Of a stretch of 64,000 nt of DNA, positions 18,412 through 27,491 are shown piece by piece. The DNA comes from CAMDMI01 sp044379485 (GTDB lineage: Bacteria > Bacteroidota > Bacteroidia > Cytophagales > Flexibacteraceae). The stretch covers positions 62,001-126,000 of the forward strand of contig JBIPOE010000002.1 in the NCBI GenBank assembly GCA_044379485.1. The letters are read 5' to 3'. Both the position numbers and the translations under genes were made by a program. The notes under the pieces are model-generated. The model ran no database searches, was not told the DNA's origin, and saw only the letters and a list, made by a program, of their open reading frames with translations. Position 1 is the stretch's first letter. Each line of letters begins with the position of its first letter.

Positions 18412-19506
18412 ATGGATCTTTTTGGCAATCTATTTAAAGGTAAAAAAGTTTTAGTCACTGGCGATAGTGGCTTTAAGGGTTCCTGGATGTGCATCTGGCT
18501 CAACGCATTAGGTGCTGATGTTTATGGCTATTCGCTTCCCGTTAAAACCGAAAAAGATAATTTTGCAGCAACAGGTTTAGGAGGAAAAATTCATCATCAG
18601 GATGGTGATATCCGTGATCTTGAATCCATGAAAGCTTTTTTCAAAAAAGTCAATCCTGATATTGTTTTTCACCTTGCTGCTCAACCCTTGGTTTTGCAAT
18701 CGTATGCCGATCCTGTAGAAACCTTTTCTACCAATATGATGGGTACAGTGCATTTCTTTGAATGTGTAAGAGCAACGCCATCCATAAAAGTTGCAGTAAA
18801 TATTAGTAGCGATAAATGCTATGACAATAAAGAATGGGTTTGGGGATACAGAGAAAATGACCCAATGGGTGGAAAAGATCCATATTCTGCTTCAAAAGGT
18901 TGTGCTGAATTGATTTTCAGCTCATATGCCAGCTCATTTTTTCAAAACTCAAATTGTGCACTTGCCTCAGGTAGGGCTGGAAACGTAATTGGAGGAGGTG
19001 ATTGGGCAGAAAACAGAATTATTCCTGATGCCTTTAGAGCAATAATAAACAAGGAACCACTTTCGGTTAGAAATCCATTTGCAACCAGACCATGGCAATT
19101 TGTTTTGGAGCCAGTTTATGGCTATATGAAATTGGCTGAAAAAATGTGGTTAAATCCGTCTGAATTTAGCGGAGGTTGGAATTTTGGTCCACTTGACAAC
19201 AACAATTACTCAGTTGGTGAATTGCTGGCACAAGTTCAAACTCATGTAACTGGATTAGAAATTCATTCTCCGGAATTACTTGAAAAACCGCATGAGGCGC
19301 ACCTATTAAAATTAGATATTTCAAAAGCAGTTGCCATGTTAAAATGGAAACCGCTTCTCAATTTTGAACAAACTGTGGAAATCACAGTTCAAGGATATCT
19401 GGATGAAATTGAAAAGAAAAAAGATCTTTTCGAGGCCAGAATCAGACAAATCGAACATTATACAAGTTTTATTCATTCAAACGTATCCAATTTTATTTCT
19501 GCATGA
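18412..19506 (+). CDS. rfbG: CDP-glucose 4,6-dehydratase
   Basis: 364 residues from the ATG at 18412. In-frame ATGs at 18370 and 18391 lie inside rfbF and would add residues absent from the family. The NAD motif VLVTGDSGFKGSWM, HLAAQPLVLQSY, the SSDKCYDN region, and YSASKG as the YxxxK pair are those of RfbG/DdhB. It converts CDP-glucose to CDP-4-keto-6-deoxyglucose. The 3' end overlaps rfbH by 4 bp. Confidence 0.96.
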   Translation: MDLFGNLFKGKKVLVTGDSGFKGSWMCIWLNALGADVYGYSLPVKTEKDNFAATGLGGKIHHQDGDIRDLESMKAFFKKVNPDIVFHLAAQPLVLQSYADPVETFSTNMMGTVHFFECVRATPSIKVAVNISSDKCYDNKEWVWGYRENDPMGGKDPYSASKGCAELIFSSYASSFFQNSNCALASGRAGNVIGGGDWAENRIIPDAFRAIINKEPLSVRNPFATRPWQFVLEPVYGYMKLAEKMWLNPSEFSGGWNFGPLDNNNYSVGELLAQVQTHVTGLEIHSPELLEKPHEAHLLKLDISKAVAMLKWKPLLNFEQTVEITVQGYLDEIEKKKDLFEARIRQIEHYTSFIHSNVSNFISA

Positions 19507-20822
19507 CGGAACAACTTACAAAACCAGAGCAGATCAAAGCTGAAATTCACCAATTGGTGAAAGAGTATTATGATCTTACCCATGGTGCTAAAAAACATAT
19601 TGCTGGTCAAGACTTTATACCTGTAAGCGGTAAGGTATTTGATCATACTGAAATGCAAAATATTGTGGACTCAGCCTTGGATGCATGGTTCACAACGGGT
19701 CGTTTCAATTCAAAATTCGAAAGAGAACTTTCAAAATTTATTGGTGTTAAATTTGCATTAACTGTAAACTCTGGATCATCTGCAAATCTTGTTGCCATTT
19801 CCGGACTTTGTGCTCCTGAATGGGGAGAAAGAGCCATTAAACCTGGTGATGAAGTTATTACGGTAGCAGCGTCGTTTCCAACTACAATAAATCCGCTTTT
19901 AAGTTATGGAGCGGTTCCTGTATTTGTTGATGTAGATGCAGAAACGCATAATATTGATGTTCAGTACCTTGAACAAGCCAGAAGCGAAAAAACCAAAGCA
20001 GTTGTTATTGCGCATTCTTTAGGAAATCCTTTTGACTTAAGAACAGTAAAAGATTTCTGCGATAAATATGGCTATTGGCTCATGGAAGATTGCTGTGATG
20101 CATTAGGAGCAACTTATGAAGGAAAACATGTTGGTACTTTTGGCCATGTTGCCACATTAAGTTTTTATCCTGCTCACCACATTACTATGGGTGAAGGAGG
20201 AGCCGTTTATACAAATGATGTAAAGCTAAAAACTATCATGGAAAGCTATCGTGATTGGGGTCGGGATTGTTATTGTGAGCCAGGAAAGGACAATACTTGT
20301 AAAAAACGTTTTGAATGGCAACTGGGTGATTTACCTTATGGTTATGACCACAAGTACATTTATTCAAGATTGGGTTTTAATTTGAAAATAACAGATATGC
20401 AGGCTGCTCTAGGTTTGGCCCAATTGGCTAAGCTCAAAGGTTTTATCGAGCATAGAAGACACAACTACAGAAAGATAACTGAAGGTTTAAAGGATCTAAG
20501 TCACAAAATTCACCTTCCTGTACCTACTCCAAATTCTGAGCCATCATGGTTTGGATATTTAATAACACTGAAACCAGAAGCAGGAATCTCCAGAAAAGAT
20601 TTCCTGGATAAACTTCAGGAAAACAAAATAGCTACGCGATTGCTATTTGCTGGAGACCTTAGAAAACAGCCTTATTTCCAGGATGTTCCATATAGAACCA
20701 TTGGAGACCTTCCAAACACAGCTGTAGTTTTAAATGACAGTTTTTGGATAGGCGTTACACCAATGATAGACGATACCATGATAGATTATATGGTCGATGT
20801 TTTTCATAAAATATTGAAATAG
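19503..20822 (+). CDS. rfbH: CDP-4-dehydro-6-deoxyglucose 3-dehydrase (E1)
   Basis: 439 residues. It has the fold-type I aminotransferase scaffold but a histidine (H226, in FYPAHHITMGEGG) where aminotransferases have the PLP lysine, as expected for the pyridoxamine-dependent dehydrase. Cysteines at 256, 258 and 266 (DCYCEPGKDNTC) mark the [2Fe-2S] site. It removes the C3 hydroxyl of CDP-4-keto-6-deoxyglucose together with a flavin/iron-sulfur reductase (E3: AscD/DdhD). No E3 gene is found in the window. It sits between rfbG (4-bp overlap) and an SDR gene (3-bp gap). Confidence 0.96.
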   Translation: MTEQLTKPEQIKAEIHQLVKEYYDLTHGAKKHIAGQDFIPVSGKVFDHTEMQNIVDSALDAWFTTGRFNSKFERELSKFIGVKFALTVNSGSSANLVAISGLCAPEWGERAIKPGDEVITVAASFPTTINPLLSYGAVPVFVDVDAETHNIDVQYLEQARSEKTKAVVIAHSLGNPFDLRTVKDFCDKYGYWLMEDCCDALGATYEGKHVGTFGHVATLSFYPAHHITMGEGGAVYTNDVKLKTIMESYRDWGRDCYCEPGKDNTCKKRFEWQLGDLPYGYDHKYIYSRLGFNLKITDMQAALGLAQLAKLKGFIEHRRHNYRKITEGLKDLSHKIHLPVPTPNSEPSWFGYLITLKPEAGISRKDFLDKLQENKIATRLLFAGDLRKQPYFQDVPYRTIGDLPNTAVVLNDSFWIGVTPMIDDTMIDYMVDVFHKILK

Positions 20823-20825
20823 AGA

Positions 20826-21884
20826 ATGAAATTTGGCTTTCATTCTAACCAGGTTATATCTGAAGATATTGCTCTAATAATAAATTCGGAACTGGATTGG
20901 GAAAGATTTAGGGATAAAACAGTTTTAATATCTGGTGCCAATGGGTTTTTACCAGCGTATATGGTTTATTGCCTACTATCTGTTTCACGAATGAATAATC
21001 TAAATACCAGTGTAATTGCTCTGGTAAGAAATAAAGAAAGGGGAGAAAAGAGATTTATTGATTTTTTAGCCTATTCTAATTTTAAATTAATTGTTCAGGA
21101 TGTATGTGAACCTATCCTCGTTAATGAGCCTGTTCATTTCATAGTTCATGCCGCCAGTCAGGCAAGCCCTAAATTTTATGGAATTGACCCTGTTGGGACA
21201 TTAAAAGCAAATGTTACCGGAACATTAAATTTGCTCCAGCTTGCATCTGAAAAAAAAGTGGAGCGATTCCTGTACTTTAGTTCTAGTGAGGTATATGGAT
21301 CTTTACCACCGGAAAAAATACCTACAAAAGAATCTGACTACGGATATATTGATCCTACCAATGTTAGGGCATGCTATGCAGAATCCAAAAGAATGGGTGA
21401 AACAATTTCTGTAAGTTGGATGCACCAGTATAAGATACCTATTGTAATCGTAAGGCCTTTCCATACATATGGTCCCGGTATGGATCTGAATGATGGCAGG
21501 GTATATGCCGATTTTATCTCCAACATGGTGAATTCCAATGATATAACAATGAAAAGTGATGGATCGGCTATTCGAGCTTTTTGTTATATTTCTGATGCAG
21601 TAATTGCTTTTTTTAAAGTATTGTTGAAAGGAGAAGCAGGACAGGCATATAATGTTGGGAATGATGAATGTGAAACAAGTATCATCGATTTAGCAGAAAA
21701 GCTTATTACTTTGCAACCATCAAAAAATTTAAAAGTGAAAAGGTTTGAAGAACAAAGTTCAAGCTATATGAAGAGTCTGGTTTCCAGAAATGCGCCAGAT
21801 ATTTCAAAAATAAAAAGTTTGAATTGGATTCCCATTGTCAATATAGAAAACGGATTTTCTCGTACCATAAAAAGTTACAAATGA
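20826..21884 (+). CDS. NAD-dependent epimerase/dehydratase (extended SDR)
   Basis: 352 residues. The dinucleotide motif is VLISGANGFLPAY, with FLPAY where most SDRs have GxxG-x-x; HAASQASPK, FSSSEVYG, and YAESKRMGE (YxxxK) follow. RAFCYISDAV is the typical extended-SDR sugar-nucleotide region. Overall it looks like UDP-glucuronate decarboxylase-type SDRs. In this position it may be the C4 ketoreductase that finishes a CDP-3,6-dideoxy or branched sugar (YerF/abequose-synthase role); that is inference. Its stop overlaps the next ATG. Confidence 0.85.
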   Translation: MKFGFHSNQVISEDIALIINSELDWERFRDKTVLISGANGFLPAYMVYCLLSVSRMNNLNTSVIALVRNKERGEKRFIDFLAYSNFKLIVQDVCEPILVNEPVHFIVHAASQASPKFYGIDPVGTLKANVTGTLNLLQLASEKKVERFLYFSSSEVYGSLPPEKIPTKESDYGYIDPTNVRACYAESKRMGETISVSWMHQYKIPIVIVRPFHTYGPGMDLNDGRVYADFISNMVNSNDITMKSDGSAIRAFCYISDAVIAFFKVLLKGEAGQAYNVGNDECETSIIDLAEKLITLQPSKNLKVKRFEEQSSSYMKSLVSRNAPDISKIKSLNWIPIVNIENGFSRTIKSYK

Positions 21885-22804
21885 ATTTAAACTCCATAAA
21901 AGATAAGTTTGAAAACAAGCAAATAGATAAGTGGAATTATATCGATGCAATGTATGCGCAGCATGAGATTCTATTTGATTATTGCGATTTTATTAAAAAC
22001 ACAAACATTTCAAAAATTGAAATAGTAGATGGTGATGTAATCATGACCTTTAGAGATTCCGGTGTTAAACTTATTTGCACCAGAAATGATAAAAGACTTG
22101 CTCCATTCGAAACATTAAATTTTGGTGGGTATGAAGCAGAAGAGCTTCAAATGCAAAAAGACCTGATTGACCCTGGTTTTACCATTTTAGATATTGGTGG
22201 AAATTATGGTTGGTATGCTATTCATATGGCAAAGTGTTTTCCAACATCCACCATTTACTCTTTTGAACCAATCCCTAACACTTTCGATTATTTAGTTAAA
22301 AACTTATCTTTAAACGAGATAAAAAATGTTTCAGCTCAGCTTTTGGGGCTTTCTGATTCAGAAGGAAGTTTTGTTTTTTACTATGATCCTTCCCTTTCAG
22401 TAAACGCAAGTTTAAAAAATCTTACGGATAAAGAATCTGTAGAAGGAGTTAATTGTAAAGTTAGCACTTTAGATATTTGGTCTGCCAACAAAGCAAAAAT
22501 AGATTTTATCAAATGTGATGTGGAAGGTGCTGAATTACTCGTATTTAAGGGGGCAATCGAAACTATTAAAAGGGACAAACCAATAGTATTTTCAGAAATG
22601 CTTAGGAAATGGACCTCAAAGTTTGATTATCACCCAAACGAAATTATTCATTTATTTAAGTCTCTAGGATACTCACCATATGTAATTAGCGATAGATCAA
22701 TCAAACCTTTTACTTTAGTGGACGAAAATACAATCGAGACTAATTTTATTTTCCTTCACGACCAGGAGCATAAAGGAAAAATTGAAAAGTTCTCCCTATC
22801 TTAG
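21881..22804 (+). CDS. FkbM-family methyltransferase
   Basis: 307 residues starting at 21881 (ATGA overlap with the SDR gene). The frame is open 19 codons further up, but that part lies inside the SDR gene. SAM-binding motif FTILDIGGNYGWYAIHM, the acidic EPIPNTFDYL, and the FkbM signature IDFIKCDVEGAELLVFKGA are present. Family members O-methylate sugars in glycans and polyketides. Here the likely target is a hydroxyl of the CDP-derived sugar or the growing chain (inference). Confidence 0.88.
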   Translation: MNLNSIKDKFENKQIDKWNYIDAMYAQHEILFDYCDFIKNTNISKIEIVDGDVIMTFRDSGVKLICTRNDKRLAPFETLNFGGYEAEELQMQKDLIDPGFTILDIGGNYGWYAIHMAKCFPTSTIYSFEPIPNTFDYLVKNLSLNEIKNVSAQLLGLSDSEGSFVFYYDPSLSVNASLKNLTDKESVEGVNCKVSTLDIWSANKAKIDFIKCDVEGAELLVFKGAIETIKRDKPIVFSEMLRKWTSKFDYHPNEIIHLFKSLGYSPYVISDRSIKPFTLVDENTIETNFIFLHDQEHKGKIEKFSLS

Positions 22805-22832
22805 GGAAAATTGTTGGGCCAAACAATGAATA

Positions 22833-24560
22833 ATGATAGGAATGAAAGCGAGTGATTACATTGCAAATTTTATTAAAAGCAAAGGCATTTCTTCAGTCTT
22901 TGAATTGTCCGGTGGAATGATAACACACTTGCTGGATTCTTTGGAATCCGTTGGAGGGGTCAATATAGTAACTATGCACCACGAGCAAGGAGCCTCATTT
23001 GCTGCGGATGGTTATGGAAGAATTACTGGTAAACCAGGGATAGCTCTTGCAACCAGCGGACCTGGTGCCACAAATCTTCTTACTGGTATTGCATCCTGCC
23101 ATTTTGATTCTTCACCAGGAATCTTTATTACTGGTCAAGTAAATATTCATGAACAAAAAGGGAATAGGCCGATTCGTCAATTGGGATTTCAGGAAACAGA
23201 TATCGTAACTATGGCCTTGCCTATTACTAAAGCTTGCTTTTCCATTACTGATGCAAACCAGCTACCCCAGGTTCTGGAGGACGCCTATTTTTTATCCACA
23301 ACAGGTAGGCCAGGCCCGGTTTTGATCGATATCCCAATGAATATTCAAAGGGACCAGATAACAAAATTTGAGGTTCAAAATAAATATTCAGAAAAATCCG
23401 AAGATAATCAATCACTCCAATTAGACCAATTAGCCAAGGTTATCCTTGAATCAAAAAAACCGTTGATTCTTGCAGGACGTGGGATTAGGGCAAGTGAAAC
23501 CTTAGAAGAGTTTCATCAATTTATCGATTTGGTTAAAATACCGGTTGTTACTTCCCTTTTAGGACTAGATGTTGTTTCTTATGATCAACCACTTAGAGTA
23601 GGTTTTATAGGGTCTTATGGAAATCGTTGGGCAAATCTTGCTATTGGAGAAGCTGATGTAATTATAGTATTGGGGAGCCGCCTTGATATTCGGCAAACTG
23701 GTGCAGATGTTACGTTTTTTGAAAAAGACAAGACCATATTTCATGTGGATTGTGAAAAGGGGGAAATAAACAATAGGCTTTCTAAATCAATCCCGATTAA
23801 CTGCGATTTAGGTCAATTTTTCAAGACATTTCTTACGAAATTTGAAAATGAAGCATTTGCTTTAAAAATCGAGTGGATGGATGAATTAAGTGAGCTTAAG
23901 AAAGCCAATAGTGATTTATTGGAGTTAAGTGGATTGCCAGGAATAAATCCTAATAACTTTATTCACATGTTATCTAAAGCATCAAACCTGTCATCATCTT
24001 TTACGGCAGATGTTGGTAACCACCAAATGTGGTCTGCCCAATCGCTGGAGTTATCAAAAAATCAGGTCTTTATTACCTCTGGTGGAATGGGAGCCATGGG
24101 GCATGCTCTTCCTGCGGCAATTGGTATCTATTTTGCAAACCGAAAACCAAATGTAGTTATTGCAGGCGATGGAGGGTTTCAACTTAATATCCAGGAATTG
24201 CAAACGATTTTTCGAAATAATATACCAATTAAAATGGTAGTCATGAATAATAAAAACCTAGGAATGATTCGGCAGTTCCAGGATAGCTATTTTGATTCAC
24301 GATACCAATCTACTTTTTGGGGCTACAGTCCTCCGGATTTTGAAAAAGTGGCAAAAGCATATGAAATTCAAGCATTCACAATTTCTAAAACAGAAGAAAT
24401 TGAAGAAGGGTTGAGGTTAATGTGGTCAGAACCTGAAAAGCCATTTCTACTTCAGGTAATGATTGACTCTTACGCCAATGCATATCCAAAAATAGCCTTT
24501 GGCAAGCCGTTAACGGAAATGGAGCCAAATTTTAAACCCTTAGATATGGAGGGTACTTAA
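22833..24560 (+). CDS. ThDP-dependent acetolactate-synthase-like enzyme, YerE-like candidate
   Basis: 575 residues, full acetohydroxyacid-synthase layout. The N-terminal PYR domain has the catalytic Glu in MHHEQGASFAADGYGR (E51), a central domain follows, and the C-terminal PP domain has the diphosphate/Mg motif AGDGGFQLNIQEL ending in NN. A second in-frame ATG follows three codons on. No regulatory (IlvN) subunit or other ilv gene is near. Its position directly in an rfbFGH cluster matches YerE of Yersinia, a ThDP flavoenzyme that moves an acetyl unit from pyruvate to C4 of CDP-3,6-dideoxy-4-hexulose to build yersiniose. Sugar-branching is therefore favoured over isoleucine/valine synthesis. 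Confidence 0.85.
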   Translation: MIGMKASDYIANFIKSKGISSVFELSGGMITHLLDSLESVGGVNIVTMHHEQGASFAADGYGRITGKPGIALATSGPGATNLLTGIASCHFDSSPGIFITGQVNIHEQKGNRPIRQLGFQETDIVTMALPITKACFSITDANQLPQVLEDAYFLSTTGRPGPVLIDIPMNIQRDQITKFEVQNKYSEKSEDNQSLQLDQLAKVILESKKPLILAGRGIRASETLEEFHQFIDLVKIPVVTSLLGLDVVSYDQPLRVGFIGSYGNRWANLAIGEADVIIVLGSRLDIRQTGADVTFFEKDKTIFHVDCEKGEINNRLSKSIPINCDLGQFFKTFLTKFENEAFALKIEWMDELSELKKANSDLLELSGLPGINPNNFIHMLSKASNLSSSFTADVGNHQMWSAQSLELSKNQVFITSGGMGAMGHALPAAIGIYFANRKPNVVIAGDGGFQLNIQELQTIFRNNIPIKMVVMNNKNLGMIRQFQDSYFDSRYQSTFWGYSPPDFEKVAKAYEIQAFTISKTEEIEEGLRLMWSEPEKPFLLQVMIDSYANAYPKIAFGKPLTEMEPNFKPLDMEGT

Positions 24561-24572
24561 GAATTTTAAATA

Positions 24573-25511
24573 ATGAAAACAAAGAAATTCATAAGTGTCA
24601 TAACTCCTTGTTACAACGAGGAGCTGAATGTCAATTTAATATATTCAAAGGTTAAGGAAGTATTTGATAATCTGCCAGAATATAATTATGAGCACATTTT
24701 TATTGACAATTGCTCAAAGGATAACACCGTTTCAATTCTAAAGGAAATCTGTAAAAATGATAGCAATGCGAAGTTAATTGTGAACACAAGAAACTTTGGT
24801 TGGATGAGATCGCCATATTATGCTCTTTTACAATCCTCCGGGGATGCCACAATTTTAATTGTCGCCGATTTGCAGGACCCTCCAGAAATGATTAATAAAT
24901 TTTTAGAAAAATGGGAGCAAGGATACAAAGTTGTTATTGGAGTGAAAGCACAGGCAGAAGAATCAAAGCTTATGTTTGTAATCCGTTCAGCTTACTACAA
25001 TCTTATTAATAAATTATCTGATACTGAACTAATTAAAAACTTCACTGGCTACGGTTTATATGACAAAATTGTAATTGACATTTTGAAATCTTTGGACGAT
25101 CCTTATCCATATTTCAGAGGATTAATTTCTGATATTGGATATGAAATTTTTAAGTTTCCATATACCCAGCCTACAAGAAAGCGAGGAATTTCTACTTCAA
25201 ATTTTTATGCATTGTATGATGTTGGAATCTTAGGTATTACTAATCATTCCAAAATGCCATTAAGGCTTGCAACTTTTATTGGATTTGTAATGTCTCTTTG
25301 CAGCCTTAGTATTGCTTTTATTTATTTCATTTATAAGCTTGTACGGTGGGATTGGTTTAGCGCAGGTCAGGCACCCCTTGTAATTGGATTATTCTTTTTT
25401 TCCTCCGTTCAACTTTTTTTTATAGGAATCGTTGGAGAATACATAGGATCAATTCATACACAGGTCTTAAAAAGGCCTTTGGTAATAGAAAAAGAAAGGA
25501 TAAACTTTTAA
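24573..25511 (+). CDS. GT2 polyprenyl-phosphate glycosyltransferase (GtrB-like)
   Basis: 312 residues. The GT-A domain begins FISVITPCYNEELNV and has the metal motif VADLQDPPEM near 107-116. Two C-terminal membrane helices lie at about 230-255 and 268-295. This is a second copy of the DPM1/GtrB layout, paralogous to the gene at 5.3 kb. It probably loads a sugar onto undecaprenyl phosphate for use by the membrane protein encoded 6 bp downstream. Confidence 0.86.
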   Translation: MKTKKFISVITPCYNEELNVNLIYSKVKEVFDNLPEYNYEHIFIDNCSKDNTVSILKEICKNDSNAKLIVNTRNFGWMRSPYYALLQSSGDATILIVADLQDPPEMINKFLEKWEQGYKVVIGVKAQAEESKLMFVIRSAYYNLINKLSDTELIKNFTGYGLYDKIVIDILKSLDDPYPYFRGLISDIGYEIFKFPYTQPTRKRGISTSNFYALYDVGILGITNHSKMPLRLATFIGFVMSLCSLSIAFIYFIYKLVRWDWFSAGQAPLVIGLFFFSSVQLFFIGIVGEYIGSIHTQVLKRPLVIEKERINF

Positions 25512-25517
25512 CTTTTT

Positions 25518-26927
25518 TTGAAAGATTTTACAACTCCTCAAAAGCTATTGTTTTGGCTTCTTGGGGTTCTCATTTTTGTTAGCATAATTCCTTTTCTATG
25601 GTTGGCATTTTATAATCACCCTTCCGCGGACGATTACATTTGTACAGTTCCAGCCATGAAATGGAATCCAATTACTATGACTCTTGGTTGGTATTATAGT
25701 TGGAGCAGCAGATATACAGCTGCCTTTTTATTGTCCATAAATCCTCTTGTTTACAAATGGTTGCTTGGCTATCAGCTAAATACTTGGTTACTTTTGGTAT
25801 TACTTTGTACTGGATTTTATTATTGGTTTAAGACAACCACAATGCTGCCGTTGAAGTATCTTTGGGTGGTTAGCCTAATGGCTTTATCAGTCTATGTCTG
25901 TTCCGTTCCATCGGTTGTGGAGGCCTTTTATTATTTTGGAGGTGCTATTTGCTATCAACCTGCCAATGCCATGATGTTGGTTTTAATGAGTTGGTGGATT
26001 AACAAAAAGCCAGTTGACAAATGGAGTAATCTTTCTTTTTCTTCCTTCTTACGGGTTTTTGTACAAGGATTACTACTTTTTCTCATAGCAGGAAGCAATG
26101 AAATGGCAATGATGTTTGGTTTGGCAATTACGGGCAGCGTTTGGTTTTACCTACTTCTTAAAGATAGAACTTCAAATTTAGGCATGAGTTTGCTATTACT
26201 TGCATCAATTTTTTCTACCTGCCTGGTACTATTTTCACCCGCAACTAAATTTAGAATGCAGGCAAGCAGCAGTTTAAAAAGGACATTTAGTGAAGTTTTA
26301 AATAATTCAATTTCAGGCTATTTCGAAAGTGTTTTTTCTTGGCTTTCAAACCCGTGTTTTTTTCTTTTATTGCTTTTTGTGTGGTGGCTTCCAATTTCAA
26401 AAAAGGTCCCACAATTAAAAAGGCATTATTTGATTTCTTTAAGTTTGACATCCTTGATCTTGTCTTTTTTTTGCTTTATACCCTCTTTTTTAGGCGAAGG
26501 GGTTGTTCAAGGAAGAACTGCAAATGCATTAATTTTTAATTTCCTGATATTGTATATGGTCAATGTTGCTTTTTGGAAGCAATTTCTTGTCCTACAGAAT
26601 TTTAATCCTTTTCCATTTTTTGGAAAGAAACTCTTTGTTCCTTTATTGGGACTTATTGCCATCAGTTTATATTTTTCTAACAATTTTGTTCAGGCTTTTA
26701 CTGATTTAAAATCTGGGGATGCAAAAGAATTTGATTTAGAAAGAAAAATGAGGGCAGAATTGGTAGAAAACACTCCAGGGGATAGTGTTTGGGTTAAACC
26801 GCTATATAATAAGCCAAAAACCATCTTCTTTGGAGATATTGGCATTTATCCAGAGCCTTGGTACGACAATTTTTATGCGCAGTATCACGGGAAAAAATTT
26901 ATCTCCTTGATTAATAAAAAGCCCTGA
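25518..26927 (+). CDS. DUF6056-like polytopic membrane protein, probable GT-C transferase
   Basis: 469 residues with roughly ten or eleven membrane segments. The start must be TTG (25518) or another non-ATG codon, since the first ATG is at codon 47, beyond the first helix. The first exported loop has HPSADDYIC; an Asp-Asp pair at this site is the catalytic hallmark of GT-C glycosyltransferases that use polyprenyl-phosphate sugars. The sequence resembles DUF6056 proteins. It follows the GtrB-like gene by 6 bp, which supports a two-step donor-loading and transfer pair (inference). Confidence 0.75.
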   Translation: MKDFTTPQKLLFWLLGVLIFVSIIPFLWLAFYNHPSADDYICTVPAMKWNPITMTLGWYYSWSSRYTAAFLLSINPLVYKWLLGYQLNTWLLLVLLCTGFYYWFKTTTMLPLKYLWVVSLMALSVYVCSVPSVVEAFYYFGGAICYQPANAMMLVLMSWWINKKPVDKWSNLSFSSFLRVFVQGLLLFLIAGSNEMAMMFGLAITGSVWFYLLLKDRTSNLGMSLLLLASIFSTCLVLFSPATKFRMQASSSLKRTFSEVLNNSISGYFESVFSWLSNPCFFLLLLFVWWLPISKKVPQLKRHYLISLSLTSLILSFFCFIPSFLGEGVVQGRTANALIFNFLILYMVNVAFWKQFLVLQNFNPFPFFGKKLFVPLLGLIAISLYFSNNFVQAFTDLKSGDAKEFDLERKMRAELVENTPGDSVWVKPLYNKPKTIFFGDIGIYPEPWYDNFYAQYHGKKFISLINKKP

Positions 26928-27103
26928 GGCAACTTATTTCATTTGAATAATCTAGGCCTAATTCTTTTCGTTTTTCTTCAATTCCTTACTTTACCAAATT
27001 CTTTTTTCCCTAATAAAAGGATGGAGGTACACTAATTTTCTAACCGCTTTTTGCAAAATTCAAAAATATAACCAGATTTGACCTGTCATATAATTTCGAA
27101 TTT

Positions 27104-27487
27104 ATGTTCAAAGCCTTATCGCCCAATATTTTAGTTTCCGATGTGGAACAGTCTATTGCATTTTATTCTTTGCTGGGTTTTGAAAAACTAACTCAAGTTC
27201 CGGAACATGGAAAACCGCAATGGGCTATGTTAAAAGCCAATGAGGTAAACATCATGATTCAGGACAAAAAATCTGCAGAAGGAGACCTGCCGTTTAGATA
27301 TACAAATGGCCAGAATGCTGGAATTTTGCTTTATATGGATGTTGAAAATGTAGAAGAACTTAGGACCAAAATTGATGGAAAAGCCTTGATTATCAAAGAT
27401 ATTCACTCTACCTTTTATGGCACCAACGAACTCATCATTGCAGACCCTGACAATTATCTATTAATATTCGCTGAAGACAAAAAATAA
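27104..27487 (+). CDS. VOC (glyoxalase/bleomycin-resistance fold) protein
   Basis: 127 residues making two beta-alpha-beta-beta-beta modules. ILVSDVEQSIAFYSLLGF starts the first, and the C-terminus ends with IADPDNYLLIFAE, where the usual Glu lies in the last strand. Substrate is not predictable: members include dioxygenases, lyases and antibiotic-binding proteins. It lies 4 bp before the S9 peptidase gene and is probably co-transcribed with it. Confidence 0.85.
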   Translation: MFKALSPNILVSDVEQSIAFYSLLGFEKLTQVPEHGKPQWAMLKANEVNIMIQDKKSAEGDLPFRYTNGQNAGILLYMDVENVEELRTKIDGKALIIKDIHSTFYGTNELIIADPDNYLLIFAEDKK

Positions 27488-27491
27488 CATC

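Noticed and set aside
22833..24560. Gene as an ilvB for isoleucine/valine synthesis
   Set aside because: No ilvN, ilvC or ilvD is adjacent and it sits inside a CDP-sugar cluster; sugar-branching is the better explanation, though not proven.
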